Positions 55,207 to 64,000 of a stretch of DNA of 64,000 nt are shown here, piece by piece; position 1 is the stretch's first letter, and each line of letters begins with the position of its first letter. The notes under the pieces were generated by a model. The model worked only from the letters and a program-made list of their open reading frames with translations. It had not been told where the DNA came from and searched no databases. Made by a program: the position numbers and the translations under genes. The stretch comes from Amylostereum areolatum (Eukaryota > Basidiomycota > Agaricomycetes > Russulales > Stereaceae). The stretch covers positions 1,043,693-1,107,692 of the forward strand of contig SAXG01000001.1 of the NCBI GenBank assembly GCA_012932865.1, read 5' to 3'.

Positions 55207-57047
55207 ATGGTATTGAATCTCCCACCGACAGGCACTTTTATTCAGGCCGTCCGCGACTCAGCACGCGCTGTACGACTCGCCCATCATATCCAAGTGAGTC
55301 TGAGCTTATCCAAGGCTCTGCACATGGTGCAGACTATGCCGTTAATTTTGGCTATTCCCAACCATAATTCCATGCTGCTTTACTCCTGCTGTCCTTCGAA
55401 TTTTCCAAAAACTCCCCTGCCAGTGGGGATCTCCCTGTTTTCCTTTTCGACCTCTTTTTTCCCCCGGCGCATTCTACGGTCTCTGCATTCCATGATGGAG
55501 CCCTAGACCATATATGAGCGTCTATGCCCATCCTTGTGCTACAGTCAAGCCAGGGCCATCCAGCCAAGCGCTCGCCGCCGAGGTCGGACAGTACTCGACA
55601 TGATTCAGCCGGTATTTCTGACCTCAATGCGCGGGCAAATCGGCGGGCGCGTGCCCCGGTACCATGCGGACGTCAGGATGTTTACAGCGCTTATCGTATT
55701 CTTGTTTGTCGTTCTGTTCACCATCTGCGCGATCTAACCCAATAAGCCTGCTCATCGTTCCCCCCGTCATCCATCCAGATATCTGAAGCTAGCGTCAAGC
55801 GCTTGCTCCTGTCACCGGCATTTACCTCAAGCTATCAGCGCATCGCAGCAACCCTTCATGGCCTAAACTTTCCGCTGAAATTTCCGTCGCCACTTGCCGA
55901 ATTAAACCTTCTGTCCATCCTTTCTCTAGTCAACATTGGCTCAGGGTACCGGGTGCCACTTCATGAGCAGACAGGAAGAGGCGCTTGGGACTCCATTCGT
56001 GCCTTTGTTTTCGGTCTGTATCTCACCTCTTCCAGTGGGGATGGAGACCTCTTGAGCGCCAGGGGCATGCTCAGTATAAGCGATACCCAAATCGCAGAGC
56101 TACTCGGCGTGAACATCCACGTCGAAAAGCCTCACGAATCCATTTCTGGACTTACCATCGGTGGGGTCGGCGGACCTGGGTGGGAGCTTGTCCAGCACCT
56201 CAAGAACCTCTTGCACGGAACAGGCCAGGCGCTTGTCGATGGCGGGTACCGAGATCTAGGATCTTTCGTTGCGGAGGCTCTGTTGGAAGGTCAGAGGGCT
56301 GCCAAAGTCAACGATGATCAAGACGCAGCAGAGATCGTTGTGGAGCGTGTATGCCCATTCTATCCAGTCCGAAATAATCTCCGACTCAATGTCGTTGTTT
56401 ATAGCTTGTTCGCGCCATCCCAGGATTTCAGGATATGGCCGTGGTAAACGGTCAAAGTTTGTTTCCACCTTACGTTTGCACGTACGGCATCATCTGAAAT
56501 GCGGCATTTAGACGTATACTGCTTCAAGAAAGCCCTGTTCTTGACAAACGGTCTGACAATCCGGTTTGGCTCCCTCACACCCCCCCCTTTCCCGATCCCT
56601 CGGACATCACACCTCCCGGTCTTCACCGACAATGTCCTCCCCTCGATGTTGGTTCACCTGGGCGTTATTGACTTGTCATCCGCCGATCTTTCGCTCTCTT
56701 CCGTGTTCCCTGACGCAGGGTCTCCAGAGCGTTTACAATCTCTGCTTGGATCTCCTCCTGAGGTGGAAGGGGGCACGACGGCTAAACCCAAGATAGCCCC
56801 AAAAGAGGGGCCGGTCCTCAACGTCGAACAGGCGTACGTGCTCCGTGCCGCTTCTATCGATGCGTGCGAGATTATTGTCGACATTGCGCACAACCTGAGC
56901 GCCGAAGAGCTTCGAGGATCAGAGCTAGAATGGATAAAAGGCATTACGCTGCCCGACCTCGATTCGTGGATTTGGGGTGGGGCGAAGGACAGGCAGGATT
57001 ATCGTGACCTTCGACGATTTGTGCTGAGAGATACAATTTTCTTCTGA
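55207..57047 (+). CDS. Queuosine salvage protein (QNG1/DUF2419-like nucleotide N-glycosylase)
   Basis: Members of this family release queuine from queuosine 5'-phosphate for tRNA modification. ATG 55207 starts MVLNLPPTGTFIQAVRDSAR, continuing AVRLAHHIQ. A long 485-bp intron (55294-55778) joins ISEASVKRLLLSPAFTSSYQ. Family-like blocks: LNFPLKFPSPLAELNLLSIL, NIGSGYRVPLHEQTGRGAWD, RAFVFGLYLTSSSGDGDLLS, GYRDLGSFVAEALLEGQRAA. Further exons give LVRAIPGFQDMAVVNG, YCFKKALFLTNGLTIRFG, VFTDNVLPSMLVHLGVIDLS and LNVEQAYVLRAASIDACEII, ending LRDTIFF at 57047. The assignment rests on recalled similarity to S. pombe and animal relatives and is fairly firm. The intron is about ten times the usual size for this locus. 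Confidence 0.78.
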
Positions 57048-57197
57048 AGATGCAGGCAGGGTCAGCATTCTCCCCTGAATGCTACTTTCTGTTTACTAAC
57101 TATGGCTTTCAGATAATACTCGCAGATGCATGATAAAGGGGAGGTTCTAGCAATCTGGGAAACCCAAACTCGACCTTGTTGAGTTCAGGAAGGTCTA

Positions 57198-57476
57198 CTA
57201 GTATTTTGTATCTTCACCGTTGTGGACAGAAGGCCAAGTTGAGTAGATGAAAGAGGTCGACTTTGATAGCAGCGTGTCTGTTACAGTCGCACCCATCTTC
57301 AACACACCTGTATGATATTTTGGGAGGTCATTCCACTGAGACGTTTCCGGCCAAACTCCAGAATCTTGGACTGTAGGTCCAGCGTTTAGATCAGATGATG
57401 GACTTATTCGCGCATGCGCATCGACGTTCCTCATCGCTCCCAAGCTCAAGGGTAAACGGACACACTCTACAGTCAC
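57198..57476 (-). other. Unassigned 92-codon open frame in a 1.1-kb gap
   Basis: The 57048-58183 gap between convergent QNG1-like and NADK genes has one frame with protein-like composition: VECVRLPLSLGAMRNVDAHA, then SDLNAGPTVQDSGVWPETSQ and STSFIYSTWPSVHNGEDTKY, ending at 57198. A possible acceptor (GCCCAG) lies just upstream near 57495, but I could not assemble earlier exons or find a start. It could be the last exon of a small gene, a fragment, or chance. The rest of the gap shows nothing recognisable. Confidence 0.25.
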
Positions 57477-58183
57477 AAGGTTCCCTTGTATATCCTGGGC
57501 ATCGCCCCGGGCACGTCAGACGCTGGGAGAAGGACATCTTAGTCTCTCTAAGAACGTGCCCTGAGGCTTGGGATCCGTTCGTGTACTCCGACGAATGTCC
57601 TATCTAAGTTGCAGGAATTTTCTAATCTCTACGTTCCTTCGGAGCCTGCCGCCGTCCGTACAGGTCAGTCAGAAGGGCTATCGTGTTCATATGCCCTTGA
57701 GGCGGGTGGGTCACAAGGAATGGTGCCATTCATTCCTACTTAGCCTCGAGTCGCTCATCGTCTTCCTTGTGTGGACATTCACTGCTTGAACGTTCCGAAA
57801 GCCTAAGTCTACTTGCATATGCAGTCAGAGGGAGCATCTAGGTGTATCTTGAACGGCGTGAATCCGGAGAAAAGTAATCTATCCTACATAATTACACAGA
57901 ACGATGGTATGTGTTGATTGATCTTGGAGGTGAGTGATGAGAAACGATTAGATGGCGGGTACAAGTACAGGGCAGAAGTGCCGCCAACCCAGGAACTTCC
58001 AACTGCAATCTATGATTCACGAACGACGAAAAGGGTAAAACAAGGAGCGGAGTTATAAGAAAGCATTCGATAGAGAATACCTCCAACCGACATAGCAAGG
58101 ACGAACCAACAAAGCGAGTGCCAGAAAGCCCACGGGCCACGAGGCGACAGAGACGGGATGCGGATTCCGGAGGCTCGAAGAGA

Positions 58184-61100
58184 TCAGATGTCCGTATCGC
58201 TCAGTCCGCTGTCGCTCTCGTCTTGGCCCCATACAGCGAATGCCCTAGGGTGGACAGAAGGCGCAACTTCCTCCTGGGCCCATCGCTGTCTGGAACGCGA
58301 TCGCTGCCGTTTCTCTGTATGCTCTGCGACCGTGGGGGTCCTCATGTCGTCTCGAGCATGAAGATGGGAGAGATGAGGGTGACGGTGTCCGTGGGGTAGA
58401 GGATCGCCGGATGCCGTGAACTGGACATGTCGAGGCAGATGGGGCGGCTCTCCGTTTGCAAACCGGCTTGGAGTTTCGACACCCGAATGCAGGCCAGAGC
58501 GGGAGCTAGACTGCATGTTCGAGATCTGTGCGCCTACCATCGCTTCTGCCGCTGCTCGTTCAGCATGGTGAGAGGGAAGCTGTTGTTCGTTTGCCTTGCT
58601 CTGTGCGGTATCAAGGGTTTGCGGAGTCGCTCCTCGGCCGATGTCAACGGTCTGCGTTTCGGGGGTGAGATCGTCGATGTCAAACTTCTCCTCTTCTTCC
58701 TCTTCCTCGTCGTCGTCGCTACTGTCCTCTTCGTCGACATTATCATCGTTCTGACGCTGATCTCCCTCTGTGGCCCTGGCTAGTCGCGAGACAGACTGCA
58801 GGGAGGCGGTGGAATCCGTGGAAGCGTGCGAATCCGCACGTTGCTTCTTGTTTTTGACAGGTTCCTCCTCCACGACGACGAAAGACTTTTGCCGCTCGCG
58901 GTCGTTCCATCTCAGAGTTCGTGAGATCGCATGGAACCAGTCGGTAGACTGTTTATCGGCACAAACAGTGGGATAGGGATACTTGGACGCTGTGACCTTG
59001 ATGTGGTCGCCCTCTAGATGGTTAGATTCGATCAGTTGTGTTTTTGAACGTAGGACGGGTATTCGACTCACGTTTGAGTTCGACGCGCCCGCGCCCATCA
59101 AACGACACCCATGCCGTGCTCCGCGAGTTGAACGGCACACATACACGAACTTCCATGCTATCCGGGAGAAGCATCGGACGGAAGGACAACGTATGTGGGG
59201 CAATTGGAGTAATGAGAATGGCTGGAATCTCTGGATGAGCGAGCGAACCGCCCGCAGAAAGCTAGAATGGCCGCGTCAAGGCCTATGAACTCAGCGTAGA
59301 GTAACACACATACCGAGTATGCTGTCGAACCAGTGGGTGTTGAGATAGTGAGGCCGTCCCCTTGTACGGTCGTCATGTGGTGTTCATCCCCTGAAAAACC
59401 AGCGTCAAGAAGCGCGTAAAGGGTTTGAAACACTCTGGAACATACCGAAGAGCTCCAGCATGCTCACATAGGGACTCGGGCCCCGATCGACCACCAGGTC
59501 GTTTAGGACTTCGAAACTTTCCACAGGTCTGGTCGTAAAGCACATAATCTCCTTGTCTTTGGAGGATCGGTTTTCCCTTTCATGACTACCACCCTCGAGC
59601 GCTTCCCAGCCACCTTTCTCCAAGTTCCGCATCATAATCTCGCCCGTATCGCCCTTCTTGACGGCCTTGCGTTTGCTTTTCCTCGCTTCGTCACCCCGCA
59701 CGGCCCGATAGACGGTGCATGTGAACCGCATGCGTAGGTTGACGCGGATGCCTGATTCGATGACGTTATCCATGACCGCTTGGTGGTCGGCGAAGTCGAA
59801 GTTGGTCAGAAAGCCGAGGGAACCGAGGGCGAAGGAAAGGACTGGTGGGACGATGCGTTGGAACAGCCAGGACGTGAACAAGACAGTGCCGTCACCGCCG
59901 AGCTGAAGCCTAGTTAGTTCTAGTGCAGCGATCGCCGGGAATTGCAGGAAAACGTACGGTGACCACGAAGTCGAACAAATGAGGACTGCGGCTGCACATT
60001 TCCGATGTCCAGTACCGCAGCTGACCTTCCTCAGATCCCGCTGTCGATCCGGCGTCTTTCATACTTGTCATAGTCGGGATGGACGAAGTTGAATTATTAC
60101 TTGAAGATCGACGGCGCGGAAAGGGGTCGAAAAATTCTGGATGATCGCGCTCAATCCCGGCAGCATCGAAGCGTCGCGATGTTCGAAGTTGGTGGTCAAC
60201 GTACCTGCACCGGGCGTCAGTAAGAAACCAAACCGAAAGATCAAATTAATTGACGTACACGACGAGACCACGACCGCCGTGACGACGTTTCTGCATGAGG
60301 TATAGGGCTAGCTCGCGAGTGAGTTTGATGAGACGGTTATCGCGCGCTTTGGTCACGATTAAGACGTTCTGAATATTTGACTTGATGCGAGCACGGCCTG
60401 CAAAAAAGGTGAGAGGGCAACTTGGTACGGCGTGACAAATAAACCTACCGAGCTGTTTGCTCATTTCCCTCACACCGACGGCCGTCTCAGCCAGCTGCTT
60501 CGTCAAGCTGCCACTTGTCTCTTCCTCATCCTCGTATTCCTCGTACGCATCGGACACAGTCCCATCCTTGTACGGCACTGGAATGACCTGGCCGTTCGGG
60601 AGCTTGCGATATCGTTTTCCATGGTCGATAACGTGGTCATGGTGGGTAGGTTGGAGAGCCTTAGCGACGCCGAGATCAGGACTATGGTTGCTGGGACGCT
60701 TGAGCCAGTCGGTGAACGAAGCGCCTTTGTCAAGGTGGGAGTGGACAAAGCAGGGGGAGTTGATGGGGTTTTGGAGGGATCGAGGGGAGATATCACTGGA
60801 GCTAGACGTATATGCAGAGGAAGCGGGGGAATCGATGACAATGTTGGTATCGGGGACTGAGTAAGGTGAATGGACGTGGCCGTTGCCATTGACGGCGAGA
60901 TTAGAATGAGGTATTGGAGCGCGAGTGCCGGTGAGGATTGAGTCAGAGGGCTTGGGGGTGTTTGGGCGATGCATGGCAGCGTTGAGAGGACTTTTTCCGT
61001 TGGGCTGCTGTGCGCCGTTTGGAGCAGTGCCGTTCGTTTGAGGAGATTGCTGATCGAGGACGATGTTGGGATTCCAATCGGCGGAATGAGAAAGATGAAG

Positions 61101-61259
61101 ATTCGAAGGTCTACTGGATTTGCGACTGAGGGAAGGACGAATGGTTCCGTCGCCGAACGCGGTGACGCGGTCGAGCGGAGTGGAGGGCGGAGTGGAGAAC
61201 ACGTCGACGTCGGGAGACTGCATTGCGAGGGCGGCGGCGACGACGACGGCGACGGACAT
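58184..61259 (-). CDS. NAD kinase (Utr1-like)
   Basis: This enzyme phosphorylates NAD(H) to NADP(H) in the cytosol. ATG 61259 begins [20 protein letters not shown]. About 300 residues of Ser/Pro/Asn-rich N-terminus precede [20 protein letters not shown] and [20 protein letters not shown]. The catalytic GGDGT is in [20 protein letters not shown], followed by [18 protein letters not shown] charged insert ([20 protein letters not shown]) interrupts the fold, as in other basidiomycete NAD kinases. [17 protein letters not shown] and [20 protein letters not shown] (NAD-binding) complete the core, then [20 protein letters not shown]. The C-terminal 250 residues are disordered with a poly-acidic block ([15 protein letters not shown]), ending SGLSDTDI at 58184. 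Confidence 0.92.
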
Positions 61260-61945
61260 GATGAAGAAGAAAGGGTAAGAAAGAGCGCTGCCAGGCGCTA
61301 TGTAAGGAAAGGGAAAGTGGGAATTTTGTGATAATTTGATAGAGAACGCGATTGGGTGTTTTATGCGAGTAGCTTTGCCGGCGGCGCTCTGCCGTGTGCG
61401 CCAACTGAGCCCTTCAACCCCGCACGGTTTCTGAGAGCGACTACTGCGACGAATAGACAGGCGACGACCGGACGAGCTGCAGTCTCCAGGCAACACGAGC
61501 GACGCGCCCAGCAGACCACCCTCGCATGCACCCTTCTCCTCCCAAACTCTTGCTCTGATTGGTTCGACTATGTACTTACTTATCGACTTCGAATTCTACC
61601 GTCGCCTTCCCCTTCGCTGCCAATACCATCGTGCCTGTACAACAGCCTATCATATTCGTTCCCGACCACAGCCGACCACTGTACCAGCCCGGCGTTCCCA
61701 TAGGCTCCCGCGATCCGGAACATGGTGCGAACTCACCTCAAAATGAGCACAACGCCTCAGGCCTCACTGTAGCTCGCTGTTCTCCCGAAGGAAACCCATT
61801 CATGACATGGACACTGGACGCCACTACTTGATCATCTTGTTACACAGTTACAGTGACCCCCTTCATCCCTGAGAGTAAATCTGGTTGCCTTGCCCTGCCC
61901 CAGGCCAATCATCAATCATCACCCGACCCCGCAACCTACCGCGAT
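61260..61945. promoter_or_regulatory. Upstream region of NAD kinase up to the right repeat arm
   Basis: The 686 bp contain pyrimidine/purine-rich sequence next to the ATG and several open frames without ATG or domain similarity (for example 61559-61831). The promoter-like end of the right repeat arm lies just beyond, pointing toward this gene. Confidence 0.3.
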
Positions 61946-63348
61946 ATCCTTTAATACAAAGAGAGACGCGGTGGAGCGCTGCGTCACGTCACGACACAAA
62001 CCGCGAGACAAGTGAGCTTTCTGATTGGTTGTGGGACAACAGCCACGTCATCGTAACGCGACACGTGACAGGTCGCGTTGACAAATGCACGTGGCTGCTT
62101 GCGTCATCCTAGGCTTGCGCGTCGGCCGGGTCGCCGCGTCGCTCTTCGTCTTGACCTCCACCACGTACTTGGCCACCGTCATACCTTCCCACTCTCTATG
62201 GCACCTCTACGCACCGCCGTTAGCGTCAAAGTAGCCTCCATGGCACAGCCCTACTTATACCTTTTACTTTGTATATCAGAAAACAAATTCAAATCAATTT
62301 TCCTCCAAAGCAATGTTTGTGCAGCAACACGGACGTGTTTTGTCGCTTCGGTCACGATGACCGCGTCGCTCCCACCCCCCCTGATTGGATTTATTTATAT
62401 ATCTAGAGATTTTTCGGGAAATTTCCTCGGTGCTCGGATGAGGCGTGGTGGTCCCGAGCTCGAGTGATGTACGACACGACACGACCCGACACGACACAGT
62501 ACAGCACACCCTGTCATCTGCATCCAGTGCATCTCGGTGCATTCATCTGGATCATGTGCGCATTTTCTTTCTCTCTTGCGAGACGAACTGACATGTACTA
62601 TTTGTGCAGAAGAATCTATGCGAGTTGGGGGTGACATTGGCTGGCCATTGGGATGGTGCACCGAGCAGGAACGCAGGTCCACTGATTCCGTCCAAGATGC
62701 AGCCCCCAGAAACAGTGCCCATTCAACCTCCTCGCAAGCGAACGAGAACACGGCCGTCCAGGTATGACTGACCTTAACAAACTGATCAATGTCCTTGCTT
62801 ACTATATTGTTGTCTACAGCTTTCCTCGGCTGACGCCATTGGCCACCGCCGGTCTTGAGTGCGAGCACAACGACATCCTCAGGATCCTGAAGGTCCGCAA
62901 CAGCATTGTATTGTGTCGTCCACGTCCGAATCAACGACAGGCGACACGATAATGCAAGAACCCAACCAACCAGCAAGCCTCGAACGGAGCTTTCATAGAT
63001 GGTACGTGCATACAGTATCAATCAATGTGATAGTAAAGGCTTTACTGATCCTTTTGTTATCCATATCACAGGTGATATGTCCTCATCGACATTGCATATT
63101 CGCAGGCCTACTCGGCCCTCAGCGACTTGCTTCCTACGCCCCCAAGGACTCCAGCTCTGAACCCTCAAGGAACAGAACAACCCACTCTGCTATCGAAATG
63201 GCAGATTGCCAAGAGAGCCCGACACGAGCGAGAGCATTTGGGACCGTCACAAACCCCTCTAGGCATCCCGGCTACAGTTTTCCTACTATCGGACTGCGAG
63301 TTGAATCTTCTACACTTCATGCTTAGTACTTAGTTATGCTTATTTGTT
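61946..63348 (-). repeat. Right arm of the 1403-bp inverted repeat (uninterrupted copy)
   Basis: This is the reverse complement of 3241-5677 without the nested transposons, and about 99% identical to it. The position matching the transposon insertion (63260-63261) shows a single TA. The same long frames are open as in the left arm with a few amino-acid changes (for example SCHLS/SCRLS). On the plus strand, possible splice junctions around KMQPPETVPIQPPRKRTR and ALNPQGTEQPTLLSKWQIAK suggest the repeat may contain an old gene fragment. I cannot name it. Confidence 0.9.
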
Positions 63349-63597
63349 AATAATTATATACCACACGATCCCCACGTCCGTCCGCACGCCGTCTGGCCGC
63401 AGTCGCTTCATCAAGTTATTCGTAGTCAGGAACATATTTGGCATGAAAACCTTACAACCAGAACGACTGTCTTCTGGTTAGGTCAGCCACAGAGACTACA
63501 TGAAAACTACCCTGGCCAAGCAGAGTAATACTAAACACACGCCGTCTGTACTATCAGTGCTTCCAACATTGCAAGAATGAATACGTATGACCCCACT

Positions 63598-64000
63598 CTA
63601 AGATCCCTGTTGTTCGACCAGCGCCGCGGCCGAAACGCACACCATCTCCATCCATCTCTCCATCTTTCCTGCCTCTTTCAAAACTTTATCAACCAGGCAT
63701 TTCCTCTCTTCCTTTACCATCGCGCTATCTCCACAGTTGATGCCGTCCAATAAACCCAACAGTTCATCCAGTCGGTGAATGTGCAGATGCACCGACGAAG
63801 ACGTGTTTCCGACCATCCCGGCCGGCATTGAGGATCTGATCCTGCGCTCGCCTCTTTCGATCTTCGCAGCACGCACAACAATCAGCGCGTTGAGCCCAGC
63901 GAGGTCAACTTCACTGGTCGATGTACCAAGATCCAATTCAACATGCGACGGGAGCCTAAAGTCGCGCTTCAGCCCGCCAAAATAGGACTTGAGGAACCCA
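63598..64000 (-). CDS. C-terminal part of an unknown protein, possibly with a BAG-like helical end
   Basis: One minus-strand frame stays open from the right window edge to the stop at 63598, so the 5' part is outside. The visible 130 or so residues read SYFGGLKRDFRLPSHVELDL, then LAGLNALIVVRAAKIERGER. Near the end, HRLDELLGLLDGINCGDSAM then VKEERKCLVDKVLKEAGKME has the spacing of a BAG domain helix (LLxxLDxIxxGD...RKxLVxxV). BAG domains bind Hsp70. This is a weak motif-level guess. The protein ends AALVEQQGS. Confidence 0.5.
   Translation of the reverse strand, partial: GFLKSYFGGLKRDFRLPSHVELDLGTSTSEVDLAGLNALIVVRAAKIERGERRIRSSMPAGMVGNTSSSVHLHIHRLDELLGLLDGINCGDSAMVKEERKCLVDKVLKEAGKMERWMEMVCVSAAALVEQQGS

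Noticed and set aside
57100..57790. Plus-strand pseudogene with Trp codons converted to stops by RIP-like G-to-A change
   Set aside because: Six in-frame TAG/TGA codons could all derive from TGG, but the opposite strand is fully open over 92 codons and no parent gene is known, so the simpler view is that the plus-strand frame is a shadow.
1..64000. Biosynthetic or defence gene cluster
   Set aside because: The genes are core housekeeping functions from unrelated pathways; no backbone enzyme, toxin, nuclease array or CRISPR-like repeat was seen.

Overview
The window is a compact, gene-dense piece of a filamentous basidiomycete nuclear genome, most likely an agaricomycete. The evidence is coding sequence broken by many 45-65 bp introns with GTRNGT donors and short CTRAY...YAG acceptors, eukaryotic gene content, closely spaced genes on both strands, and two intron-containing tRNA genes. 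A Rhizoctonia/Ceratobasidium-type genome would fit, but nothing here proves the genus.

Layout. 1-2470: the 5' part of YSH1 (CPSF-73 pre-mRNA 3'-end endonuclease) runs off the left edge. 3241-5677 and 61946-63348 are the two arms of a 1403-bp repeat in inverted orientation, about 56 kb apart. The left arm is interrupted by a TA-flanked terminal-inverted-repeat element (3330-4361), which itself carries a second element with an 8-bp target duplication (3584-4087); the right arm preserves the uninterrupted site. Between the arms lie about 20 genes: a small orphan gene, an MFS transporter, a peroxisomal-type carrier, an R3H-type protein, tRNA-Pro, a WBP4-like splicing factor, an SLC49-type transporter, a mitochondrial rRNA methyltransferase/transcription factor B, CTF4, a mitochondrial dehydrogenase kinase, a large protein with a Ulp1-like C-terminus that lacks the catalytic cysteine, signal peptide peptidase, THI6, a phytanoyl-CoA dioxygenase, an F-box protein, GEN1/YEN1, tRNA-Gln, RDH54, an amidohydrolase, HRD1, AIM41, a queuosine salvage protein (QNG1-like) and NAD kinase. 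The C-terminal part of one more gene enters from the right edge.

Functional themes. Three genes act at replication forks or in recombination (CTF4, GEN1, RDH54), and each has an ACGCGT box upstream. Two belong to ER membrane proteolysis (SPP, HRD1). Several are mitochondrial or peroxisomal (carrier, mtTFB, dehydrogenase kinase, AIM41, phytanoyl-CoA dioxygenase). This looks like ordinary core gene content rather than a metabolic cluster, and I see no dedicated defence or biosynthetic system. The most notable signals are the nested transposons with an internal empty-site control, the Ulp1-like domain without its cysteine, a one-base frameshift in a conserved segment of HRD1, and a carrier gene that appears to use GC-AG introns.

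Gene ends and introns were read by eye. Start and stop codons were checked, but individual internal exon borders may be off in places.
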